Source: Clostridiales bacterium (GTDB lineage Bacteria; Bacillota; Clostridia; Lachnospirales; WRAX01). Taken from it: 13,872 nucleotides of DNA. The position numbers and the translations under genes were made by a program. Below are positions 1 through 7,400 of this stretch, in pieces. Positions within the stretch are counted from its first letter, which is position 1; the number at the start of each line of letters is the position of its first letter. The stretch is taken from assembly GCA_031271375.1 (NCBI GenBank), contig JAISVU010000291.1, positions 1 through 13,872 on the forward strand. Reading direction: 5' to 3'. The notes under the pieces were generated by a model. It was not told where the DNA came from. It saw only the letters and a list, made by a program, of their open reading frames with translations, and ran no database searches.

Positions 1-44
1 TTGGGTTTTTCGGGTTTAAGATTAACCTTGTTTGCGATATCCAT
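1..44 (-). CDS. Start of a second carbohydrate ABC transporter permease (partial)
   Basis: Only the first 14 codons lie in the window; the gene runs off the left edge. The visible protein starts MDIANKVNLKPEKP. The ATG at 44-42 has an AGGAGT ribosome binding site a few bases upstream, and that site overlaps the stop codon of the neighbouring lplB-like gene, so the two are almost certainly co-transcribed and co-translated. In sugar ABC operons of this type the LplB-type permease is normally followed by a YtcP-type permease of the MalG class, which forms the heterodimeric channel with it. That identity is inferred from position and not from sequence, because the fragment is too short to recognise. 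Confidence 0.6.
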   Translation of the reverse strand, partial: MDIANKVNLKPEKP

Positions 45-54
45 GATTTCACTC

Positions 55-966
55 CTAGAACAATGCGCTTTCAGGGTCAACCTTGCGGACTATGCCGTTA
101 GTGACCATGATGAAGACAAACCCTACCGTATTCTGTAAAAGACCGGCAGCGGTGCTCATGCCTATGTTGCCCATGTTTTCAAGGGCGCGGTAGACATACG
201 TGTCTATAACCTGCGTTGCGGGGAACAGCGCACCTGCGTTCTTTGGGACGTTGTAGAACAGGCCGAAGTCCGCGTTGAAAATCTTGCCGATGTTCATTAT
301 AAAGAGTATTACTATCATTGTGCGGATGTTTGGGATCGTAACATGCCATATCTGCTGCCATTTGGTGGCGCCGTCGATGGCGGCTGCCTCGTACTGCTGA
401 GCGTCTATCCCGGTGATGGCCGCAAGGTATAGGATACAGGAGTATCCCGCGACCTTCCACAGGTTCGCGATGGTAAGGATCAGCGGCCACCAGGTAGGGT
501 CGTTGTACCAGTCGTTTATGCCGGCAAGAAGCCCGTATGTGGGATCCAGGAATGCGTAAACAAAGTAACTGACCACGACCCAGCTGAGGAAATAAGGGAA
601 GAACATTATGGTTTGGTAAACCTTCGCGACGAACTTCTTCGTTATCTCGCTTAACATCACCGCAAAAGCGATCGCCACTACCATAACAAGGAAAATCCAA
701 ATAATATTATAAACCACCGTGTTGCGTATCATACGCAGGGCATCGGGGGAATCGGTTATGAAACGAAAATTGTCTAAGCCGACGAATTCGCTTTTAAGGA
801 TATTATTAATGAAGGTAGGGTTCGGCCCGATGGCGCGGTAGCGCTTGAAGGCCGTGATGATACCGAACATAGGAAGATACCGCAGCAGCAGCAGCCATAT
901 GGCCCCAGGCAACATCATCAGCGTTATCACAAAGGTCTTCTTGTGGCGCATCATAAAAACCCGCAA
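55..966 (-). CDS. lplB: LplB-type carbohydrate ABC transporter permease
   Basis: A 303-residue inner-membrane permease of the MalF/LplB class that would import an oligosaccharide or sugar derivative with a solute-binding protein and an ATPase not seen here. Hydrophobic segments fall at about 12-32, 86-106, 119-140, 160-182 and 214-226, with another near the C-terminus. The cytoplasmic EAA loop that docks on the ATPase is clear at about 192-212 (YEAAAIDGATKWQQIWHVTIP). The C-terminus reads VDPESALF; related permeases often end in a similar short tail. The first codon is probably TTG at 966, because GGGGGAG lies 5 bases upstream; ATGs at 954 and 951 are alternatives with worse spacing. The substrate cannot be told from sequence. 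The partner permease starts 10 bases after the stop codon. A promoter candidate lies near 1069-1077. Confidence 0.9.
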   Translation of the reverse strand: MRVFMMRHKKTFVITLMMLPGAIWLLLLRYLPMFGIITAFKRYRAIGPNPTFINNILKSEFVGLDNFRFITDSPDALRMIRNTVVYNIIWIFLVMVVAIAFAVMLSEITKKFVAKVYQTIMFFPYFLSWVVVSYFVYAFLDPTYGLLAGINDWYNDPTWWPLILTIANLWKVAGYSCILYLAAITGIDAQQYEAAAIDGATKWQQIWHVTIPNIRTMIVILFIMNIGKIFNADFGLFYNVPKNAGALFPATQVIDTYVYRALENMGNIGMSTAAGLLQNTVGFVFIMVTNGIVRKVDPESALF

Positions 967-1068
967 GGAAACTCCCCCATTTTAAATGACAGTATAAACG
1001 AAAGCCGTTCGCATGTATATAAAACCAGTGTGAAAAAATTACCAAGCGATACCCGCCTGACACGTATC

Positions 1069-1077
1069 AGTATAGCA
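1069..1077 (-). promoter_or_regulatory. Candidate extended -10 promoter for the sugar permease operon
   Basis: On the minus strand the sequence reads TGCTATACT, an extended -10 (TGn plus TATACT). A run of nine Ts lies about 10 bases upstream, and there is no good -35. It would give a leader of roughly 95 bases before the TTG start of the permease gene. Confidence 0.4.
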
Positions 1078-1187
1078 CACATGCAAAAAAAAAGCTACTG
1101 TTTATTTGTAAAATCTAGCGGTTTTTATTGTTGCCGCGTTTACCGCGATATTCTTCATTTATCGGCATTAAATCTTATTAAACCGCG

Positions 1188-1237
1188 TATGATATCATAA
1201 AGTCTCTTGACGCTTTATTATTCGACATTTAAATGTA
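1188..1237 (+). promoter_or_regulatory. Candidate promoter with two palindromes ahead of the broken dppB-like gene
   Basis: TTGACG at 1207-1212 is followed after 16 bases by TTAAAT at 1229-1234. A perfect 12-bp palindrome TATGATATCATA lies at 1188-1199, just upstream of the -35. A second perfect palindrome ACATTTAAATGT at 1226-1237 covers the -10. This looks like an operator-flanked promoter for the former peptide transporter operon. The reading is from sequence only. Confidence 0.4.
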
Positions 1238-1255
1238 ATCCTAGTAGGAAGGCTA

Positions 1256-1426
1256 ATGCTGAGATATATTGCCGGGCGCGTTCTCTTGATAATCCCTACG
1301 CTGATTGTGGTTATATTCGTCATCTTCGTCATACTCAACATCACACCGGAGAACCCGAGGCGCATAATCCTGGGCATGGACGCGAAGCCCGAGGCCGTCG
1401 ACGCGCTCAACAAACAGCTGGGCATG
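1256..1426 (+). pseudogene. Truncated DppB/OppB-type peptide ABC permease (5' fragment)
   Basis: The first 57 codons match the start of dipeptide/oligopeptide permeases of the DppB class: MLRYIAGRVLLIIPTLIVV, a transmembrane helix continuing to about residue 27, then the periplasmic stretch with LNITPENP and the pre-loop ALNKQLGM. A ribosome binding site AGGAAGG lies at 1246-1252. Homology stops abruptly at 1426, where the 185-bp repeat begins; the reading frame then runs through the repeat to a stop at 1528, adding about 34 meaningless residues. A complete family member has more than 300 residues, so about five sixths of the protein, including all the channel helices after the first, is missing. 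No rest of dppB, and no dppC, dppD or dppF, is found on the other side of the repeat. It cannot make a working permease. Confidence 0.85.
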
Positions 1427-1611
1427 TATACTCCTTCTCGCCTAAAAGTTTCACTGCGTGAAACTCGAAGCGCGGCGCTACGCTTGCACTCATCCTGCGG
1501 ATTCGCAAGGCATAAATGCCTTGTATAGGCGGAAGTCGTAAGGGGGGGCTTGAGCTAGTAAAAGCCTCCTGTGCGCAAGCGCACTGAGTCTTTTACTGCT
1601 CAAGCAGTATA
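1427..1611 (+). repeat. Structured dispersed repeat, copy 1 (185 bp)
   Basis: This matches 8700-8883 over its full length with 8 substitutions and one extra G, about 95% identity. The ends are inverted: TATACT at 1427-1432 and AGTATA at 1606-1611. The 22-base ends also align imperfectly as inverted repeats (about 15 of 22, sharing TATACT, CTT and TAAAAG). It contains the same set of helices as copy 2, with two helix pairs weakened (A at 1480, A around 1525) and one pair changed in a compensatory way (T1493-A1501). Left flank: permease coding sequence. Right flank: unrelated coding remnant. No protein is encoded. It resembles a MITE or a repeated structured RNA; the family is not one I recognise. 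Confidence 0.85.
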
Positions 1612-1703
1612 TCTGCAGGGGAAACCCCGCCGAACGCTATGACAACTTCATCGATCATACCATCGTGGCGGGCCGCGAGTTCTATACAAGGGAGGCGGTA
1701 TGA
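1612..1703 (+). pseudogene. C-terminal remnant of an unidentified protein
   Basis: Immediately after the repeat a reading frame is open to TGA at 1701-1703. It gives a natural-looking protein tail containing ERYDNFIDHTIVAG followed by REFYTREAV. It has no start codon. The stop overlaps the ribosome binding region of the next gene (GGAGG at 1691-1695), as in an operon, which argues that it is the real end of a gene whose front was lost. The pattern is faintly like the end of an M20-type peptidase, which would fit a peptide-use operon, but I cannot identify it. This is the right-hand side of the junction marked by the repeat. Confidence 0.45.
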
Positions 1704-1704
1704 G

Positions 1705-2251
1705 ATGCTTCTTATAAAAACGTCAGCCTCTATGACATGGAAGACGACAATCCGAGGCCCAAAACCAATATCCTGTATGAAGACGGGAAGATAAAGGCGG
1801 TGGGGCGGAACCTCGGAGCGGACGGCGCGATGGTCATGCCTGCGCCTATATGGAGAAGAAGGCGAACGAGGACGCGGACAAGCATCCGCCCTGCGACCCC
1901 AAGCTGGAGGCGCTGATACCGGTGCTCAAGCGGGAACTTCCGTTGAAGGTTCACAGCGAGCAGTTCAATATGATAACCGTCATTAATATCGCGAAGGAGT
2001 TCGGCTGCGATTACACGATTGAGCACGGCTGGGCCTGCGACCTGTATGACGAGGAGCTTATACGGGGCGGCGGCAGCGTGTGCCTGATAACCGACGGGCC
2101 GATCTGCGGGCCGCGGACGCTGCTGGTCTCGGCCGGGGACGCCGTACGCTACGGATTGTGGCATATACGGGCATTGCGTATGATTACGATAAACGCCGCC
2201 AAAGCCCTTTACACGATAATCGACGGTAAGGTGGAGTATGAGGCGGTATAA
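1705..2251 (+). pseudogene. Decayed amidohydrolase (imidazolonepropionase-like)
   Basis: The ATG at 1705, with GGAGG 9 bases upstream, begins MLLIK. A one-base loss in the A-run at about 1716-1720 must then be repaired to read on as NVSLYDMEDDNPRP and NILYEDGKIKAVGRNL, the usual N-terminal beta-sandwich of COG1228-type amidohydrolases. After VMP at about 1838 the frame changes again and roughly 150 residues are missing, including the HxH metal-binding motif. The frame then resumes with YMEKK and DPKLEALIPVLK. Two more gaps follow around LITDGP and after ITINAAK, and the conserved aspartate region is lost. The end TIIDGKVEYEAV is normal. The 133-codon open stretch at 1850-2251 could be translated but lacks an active site. 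Amidohydrolases of this type often accompany peptide transporters, which fits the broken dppB upstream. Confidence 0.8.
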
Positions 2252-2271
2252 CCGCTGATAAAATCATAATG

Positions 2272-2296
2272 AAGGGCGGCCAATGGCCGCCCTTTT
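2272..2296 (+). terminator. Intrinsic terminator after the amidohydrolase remnant
   Basis: Perfect 10-bp stem AAGGGCGGCC (2272-2281), loop AAT, GGCCGCCCTT (2285-2294), ending in four Ts. It sits between the plus-strand remnant and the end of the minus-strand AraC-type gene. On the minus strand there is no T-run after the hairpin, so it mainly serves plus-strand transcripts. Confidence 0.85.
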
Positions 2297-2318
2297 AAAC
2301 AACAGCTACGCAGTCTCT

Positions 2319-3203
2319 TTACCGTTCCGTCACAGGCAGCCACACTTCATAGCTCATGTTCACAGGGTCGTCGTCGAGGTAGACCTCGATATCCGGTGCG
2401 TTATCCCAGTCGTAGCCCGAGGCGGGCAGCCACTCGGCGTAAACGCGCTGCATCAGGTTTTGAATCGAGTTCGGCGCCCCGGCCCCGGAGAATACCGCCC
2501 ATGTGCAGGCAGGCACCTGTTCCTCAAACATCCCCTCAGGCACGGGTTTATCCGTCGCGGCGGCGATGTAGTAATAGCTCTGCCCCTTGTCTTTGCAATA
2601 GGTCGCGCCCAGGAGCCCGGCGGGCTCGGGGCCGATCAGCTTCACGATCTCCGCTATCTTCCCGCTCCGGCCAGCCTCGGCCCAGAACGCGGGCACGCCC
2701 TTGAACGCCTCCGCCACGTCGTCCGGCGATACGTCGTTCTGCGTCTTGTAGCTCAAATCCAGCGCCAGCGGCACGCGTATACCGACGATGCGGAACGCGT
2801 CTTTCTTCACGATCTTGTAATCCATTTCCTCGTCTCCCCTTATTGTGATGTGGAAGCTGATGCGGGGGAATGCCTTGAGCGTGACCGCGGGCTTCTGCGC
2901 GGCGGAAGGCGGCACTCCGTGAACCGAGTGGAACGCGCGGTTGAACGCGGTGGGCGATTCATAGCCGTAGCGCAGGGCGGTGTCCAGCACCTTCGCGCCG
3001 CTTTGCAGATCGAACGCCGCCATCGTCATGCGCCTGCGCCTGATATAGTCAGACAGCGTAACGCCGGCGATGTAAGAAAACATCCGTTGAAAATGATAAA
3101 CCGACGTGCAGGCGAGCCGCGCCGCCCGCTCATAGGATATATCGCCGTCCAGGTTGTCTTCCATGTACCTCAGGGCGTCGTTAAGCCGGTCAAGCCAATC
3201 CAT
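2319..3203 (-). CDS. AraC-family regulator with GyrI-like ligand-binding domain
   Basis: A 294-residue cytoplasmic transcription regulator. Residues about 4-105 form the two helix-turn-helix motifs of AraC proteins (ISYERAARLACTSVYHFQRMF, then VLDTALRYGYESPTAFNRAFHSVHGVPPS). Residues about 127-294 start MDYKIVKKDAFRIVGIRVP and form a GyrI-like/AraC E-binding domain, which in relatives such as Rob and BmrR-type proteins binds small lipophilic or cationic ligands. The frame could extend to 3269, but the ATG at 3203 has a perfect GGAGGT 7 bases upstream and matches the family start, so it is chosen. The neighbouring metallopeptidase gene ends 68 bases upstream and may be co-transcribed. No obvious target operon is adjacent, and the ligand is unknown. 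Confidence 0.92.
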   Translation of the reverse strand: MDWLDRLNDALRYMEDNLDGDISYERAARLACTSVYHFQRMFSYIAGVTLSDYIRRRRMTMAAFDLQSGAKVLDTALRYGYESPTAFNRAFHSVHGVPPSAAQKPAVTLKAFPRISFHITIRGDEEMDYKIVKKDAFRIVGIRVPLALDLSYKTQNDVSPDDVAEAFKGVPAFWAEAGRSGKIAEIVKLIGPEPAGLLGATYCKDKGQSYYYIAAATDKPVPEGMFEEQVPACTWAVFSGAGAPNSIQNLMQRVYAEWLPASGYDWDNAPDIEVYLDDDPVNMSYEVWLPVTER

Positions 3204-3271
3204 TCGCATCACCTCCATATCGGGAGTATAACGGCATTCTAACGTATTATCCTCTCTTTCCCTGCACAATT

Positions 3272-3652
3272 CTACGAGCCTAAAGATTCTTTATATTTCG
3301 CTATCCTGATCGCGTCCTCTATCTCCAGCGACCTTTCGCCGCCGAGGGATTCCAGGTGGTGCAGGAACTCATGGCGCAGCGTCTTGCTTAACGCCTCTTT
3401 TTGCCTGCCGGTATTCTGATAGCCGTGAACATTGACGAACGAGCCGTAATAGACGACGATATAACGCCCGAGGCCGCCGGGCTCGTTCCGGTACTCGCCC
3501 ATGATATAAAGGGGAGCGGCGGGGCGGCTTTCGGGATGCAGTTTGACGCCCTCGTTTAAAATAACGCCGCCGTTAAGGCCCTTGTAAAGCTCGTCGGGCA
3601 AGGCGGCGGCGATATCGTCCAGCATATTGCGCACTTCCTCGAATGATACCAT
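3272..3652 (-). CDS. Small zincin-like metallopeptidase (HExxH)
   Basis: A 126-residue soluble protein with no signal peptide. It fits the small Zincin_1/COG3824-type 'metallopeptidase family protein': an N-terminal helix FEEVRNMLDDIAAALP, a strand region with a YIMGEYRN-like turn, IVVYYGSFV, then the zinc motif RHEFLHHLE at about 93-101 (H94, E95 and H98 forming HExxH) and a short C-terminal helix with GGERSLEIEDA. Length is normal for the family. Substrates are not known for this group. The ATG at 3652 is preceded by GAGGGTG at suitable spacing. A 12-bp palindrome TCCTATATAGGA lies just upstream at 3667-3678 and could be an operator or chance. Confidence 0.85.
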   Translation of the reverse strand: MVSFEEVRNMLDDIAAALPDELYKGLNGGVILNEGVKLHPESRPAAPLYIMGEYRNEPGGLGRYIVVYYGSFVNVHGYQNTGRQKEALSKTLRHEFLHHLESLGGERSLEIEDAIRIAKYKESLGS

Positions 3653-3806
3653 AAAAGCACCCTCTATCCTATATAGGAATATATCGGCTGTTGTAACCGG
3701 CTTATAATATATAGACGGTTTTATCCGGAAATTTCTTGCAGCGGGACGGATATTTCTTTAATTATAGGTAATCATAAAAACAAGAACACCAGAAAAAGGA
3801 GGCGCC

Positions 3807-4160
3807 ATGATGAAGAATTGGATGAAGAAAGCCCGGATACTCGCGGCGATAAACGCGTTGTTGATAGTACTGGGCTGCTTCGGCGGGTATCTTGCCACAG
3901 GCAGCGGAGAGGCAAGGAGCTTGGAGTGGGAGGCGGAAGCCGTAACGGCGAGCCAGGACCAGGCGGTTTCCACGCTCAAAGACACGCTGATTATATACGA
4001 GCTCTACGACGGCTACGGCTACCTCTTCTATAGGGACGCAAGCCCGGCGGGGGAGCCTCTGGCGGGGCTGACGATCACCGAGTTTAAGGAAGTAATGCCC
4101 AACTGGTCGATTGTGTCGTTCGGCGCGGACGAGGTAAGGCTGATCAAGGTTATACAGTAA
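3807..4160 (+). CDS. Small membrane-anchored secreted protein, BofC-like
   Basis: 117 residues. An N-terminal uncleaved-looking helix lies at about 9-30 (ILAAINALLIVLGCFGGYLA), after several lysines. The soluble part outside the membrane contains TLIIYELYDGYGYLFYR and then LTITEFKEVMPNWSIVSF followed by VRLIKVI. The pattern LT..EF...P.W.V.SF....V.L.K is reminiscent of the domain in BofC, the sporulation protease regulator of Firmicutes, but the usual remaining domain is absent, so this is a tentative family link. AAGGAGG at 3796-3802 gives spacing 4 to the first ATG (3807) and 7 to the second (3810), so translation may start at 3810. It stands alone; the next gene is on the other strand. Confidence 0.75.
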   Translation: MMKNWMKKARILAAINALLIVLGCFGGYLATGSGEARSLEWEAEAVTASQDQAVSTLKDTLIIYELYDGYGYLFYRDASPAGEPLAGLTITEFKEVMPNWSIVSFGADEVRLIKVIQ

Positions 4161-4166
4161 TCATTA

Positions 4167-4411
4167 TAAAAAATGACTATCCAGTTGCCTTATAATAGCT
4201 AAATATGCTAAGTTCTTCTCCTAACCTCTTTTCCTCCGTGTCTCTGTGCCTCTGTGTGAAATAATAAAAATTACATGGAAGAGACTAAAAACAGCGGCAC
4301 ACGGGACTCTCCTGCAAGCCGGATGTTTTTTTCTCACACGGAGGCACAGAGGCACAGAGAGAAATAAAAATTGGTTTAGGGATTATGAACCGTCTGGATA
4401 GTCATATTTTA
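4167..4411. mobile_element. Nested inverted-repeat (MITE-like) element
   Basis: Outer ends: TAAAAAATGACTATCCAG at 4167-4184 and its inverse (17 of 18 bases) at 4394-4411. Inner arms: 26 bp at 4234-4259 and inverted at 4334-4359 with 3 mismatches, rich in CTCTGTG/CACAGAG. Each inner arm is followed on the plus strand by a similar A-rich tail (AATAAAAATT). About 74 bases lie between the inner arms, with no coding potential. It fills the space between two convergent genes and could also act as a transcription barrier. TCATTA occurs at 4161-4166 and 4416-4421, but four bases separate the right one from the end, so a target duplication is not established. Confidence 0.6.
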
Positions 4412-4429
4412 TTATTCATTATTCAATTT

Positions 4430-7400
4430 TCATTCTTCATTGATCTTCACGCTTCCCCACAACCCGTCCTTCCTCACCCACGCGACGCCTTCGGAGAAGC
4501 CGAGGGCATAATCGTACACCGCCGGGGTCAGCGGGGTTCCGTCCGGGCCGATGAACCCGTAAAGGCCGTCCTTGATAACCATCGCCGCGCCGTTATCGAA
4601 GAACTCAATATATTCGTACTCGATAGGCACGATGATGTCCCCGGCGGCGTTAACGCAGCCGAACAGGCCGTCCTTCGTCACGGTATGCAGCATTTCGCCG
4701 GTTCCGTATATATGATCCCGCAGGAAGACATCGGGGTTTAGGATACTCTCGCCCCGGCTGCCCGTCATCATCCATTCATAGCCCCGGCTTATCCACGCGT
4801 TAAGCCCGTCGTTAAAGCTCCACGCCCCGTCGTATGCCACGGGCAGAACGGGCTGCCCCTCGATGTCCAGGAAGCCGGAGAAGCCGCCCTTACTTGCCTC
4901 ATAAATACCGCCGGTCACGCCCGCTGCCTTGTCGCGGATATAGCCGACCGCGTCAACAACGGTCTCGCCCATGTCTCCCGCCGCCTCAAGCGTGTATTCG
5001 TACCTGAGCCAGCATGACAGCTCGCCGCTGTATGTCCAGGACGGCGACAGCTCCTGCGTCAGGATTACGCTGCCCGTCATATCCATCAATCCAAATGTGC
5101 TGCCGGAGGCAAAGGCAAGCATGTCATCCGTAATCGGCGTTATGAAGTCGTATACGGGCCTCAGCAGCAGAATGCCAGCCGCGTCCATCAGGCCGTATTT
5201 CCCGTTAAAGTCCAGCAGGATCAGTTCTTCCGTAAGGTTGTTCACGTCGTGGAGGCCCACGGGCACCAGCAGATCCCCAAAGGTATTGACGACGCCGCGC
5301 CGGTGGCCCTTAATCGCAACCGCCAGCTTGTCATTAATGGCGATGATGTTCTCGCAGTCTATCTCAACGATGTTATCCGCCAGGAAGCTCTCGGCGACAT
5401 AGCATACGCCCTCGCCGATCAATATCACGCTGTTCTCGCCGAAGAAGCCTGCCCCGTTGTAATCTGTGGGGATGACGGAAGCCCCCTGCTTGTCGATAAC
5501 GCCGGCGAGGGTGCCTTCCATCACGATAATATAATCGCCGCCGTTGTATGAAACGGAGTCGTACAGCAGCGGAATCACGGTCTCGCCCAGTTCGTTGATG
5601 AAGCCGCAGCGTTCGTTGCGCCTTACCTCGATCAGGCCGTCTGTCATCTCCCGGACGACATCGTATTGAAACTCGGTGATGAATTCGCCGCCGACAGTGA
5701 CGCAGGCCAGTCTGCCGCCCGAACGCGCCGCGAGGATGTTATCGGAGATAACCAGAATCTCGTCGTACTCCGCCGGAATCGTCTGATTGCCCTCAATATC
5801 CATGTATCCGTAACGGTCTCTCTCCTGGATAATAAACCCGTGACCCACATAATTGATATCGTCGTAAGCGCAGGGAGCAAGCTCCGCCCCGTCCGCGCCG
5901 ATATAGCCGTACTTGCCGTCCAGCCTGACCTTGAACGGCCAGGTTATGGCTTCCTCGGCCTCCCAGTTATATATGATCTCGTCATACTGGACGGGGATGA
6001 GCAGGCTCCCGTCGCTCTTCGCGACGCCGTACTTGGCGCCACGGCTTACCCAGGCCACGCCGTTTACAAAGGGGTTTACCGTGTCCAGCTGATACACCGG
6101 CTCCGATACAAAGCTCGCGCCCTCGTATATCAAAACCTCCTCCGGCACGTCCAGGCGTATAATCTCCCACAGGCCGTCCTTTTTCGCCCACGCCGAAGCG
6201 GCGGCCCCGAAATCCCTCGCGTCCTCGTACTCAATAGGAACTACTGTGTTCCCGTGGCTGTCAATATAACCGAAAAGCCCGTCCCGGCTCACCAGAGCTA
6301 GGCCCCGGCGCATGTCGCCCTTGCCCGTTACCGGGTCGTACAAATCGGCGACGGCCCCTACGCCCTGTTCGTTCACATATCCCCATTTCTCGCCGAAACG
6401 GACGAACGCGAGGCCCTCGCTGAAGTCCCGCGCCTCGTAATACTTGGGCTCCATAACGATATTCCCGGAGCGGTCGATAATGCCCCACAGCCCCTCGGCC
6501 CAGGAGCGCATAAACCATGTTACCTGCTCGCCTTCCTTAAACTCCCTGACGAGGTCGTACCTGAAAGGGATGATCTCCCTGCCGGAGGCATCCAGCGCGC
6601 CTACCTTGCCGCCCAGCGTGGCGTATATCAAGTCGCCGTTATAGCTTATGTCCTCGAACTCAGGCGCGATAACGACGGCCCCGTCCGTGCTTCGTATGAT
6701 CCCGGCAAGGCCGTTTTGCACAACGCACATAAGCCCGTTGTTGATGTCGTAGATGTCCTCATATATAACGTCGGTAATCGCCCCGGCGGCGTTCACCGCG
6801 CCGTACAGCCCGTCCAGGCTGACGATAGCCAGCTCGGGGCTTATCACCTGCGCGCTATCGTAGGACGTGTCGGTGGCCCAGTACCCATCCCTGTCGAAGA
6901 CCATGTACTGTTCGTCCAGCCTCGCGACGGCCATATCGGCGCTTAGGTAGACGATTTCGTCATATTTTATCGATATCACAATCTCGCCGGATGTATTGAC
7001 CGCGCCGTATTTGTTCCCTGCCCTCACCCAGGCGAGGGAGCCTGTAAAAGCCCCGGCGCCGTCATATTGGAAGGGTATTACCTCGGCGTTGTCCACGTTA
7101 ATGAACCCGGTCTTGCCGTCCCGCGACGCTGTGATAATCCCGTTCCCGACGCCTGTTATACTGTCGTACTCAAACGGGATGACGGCGCCGTTTTGGAAGT
7201 TCACGCAACCGTATTTTCCGCTCCTCTCCGCCGCGAACAGGCCCTCGCCCAGGTATGTAAGGCTTTCGTACTCCAGCGGTATTATCACGTTGTGCCTATC
7301 GTCAACCGCACCCCAAGCCCCACTGCGCGCCACAGTAAAATAGCCGTCCCCGATAGCGGCATAATCGCTGTATCCCATTTCCAGCACAAAGTTCCCCAAG

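Noticed and set aside
1528..1611. Possible protein encoded by the structured repeat
   Set aside because: Neither strand has a frame conserved between the two copies with a start signal, and the one-base indel between copies would shift it.
1427..1611. CRISPR, group II intron or riboswitch reading of the repeat
   Set aside because: There are no spaced direct repeats, no domain V-like hairpin or reverse transcriptase, and I match no known riboswitch core; the copies lie in unrelated contexts.
2283..3242. A 319-codon plus-strand frame opposite the AraC-type gene
   Set aside because: It is the antisense of a clear AraC/GyrI protein, is rich in Arg and His in the manner of shadow frames, and has no ribosome binding site or recognisable motif.
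4161..4421. TCATTA as a 6-bp target duplication around the inverted-repeat element
   Set aside because: Four bases separate the right copy from the end of the terminal repeat and the area is AT-rich, so the match can be chance.
5666..6301. Long plus-strand frames inside the WG-repeat gene
   Set aside because: They are complementary-strand shadows of a well-supported 1114-residue repeat protein; GC-rich codons keep them open.
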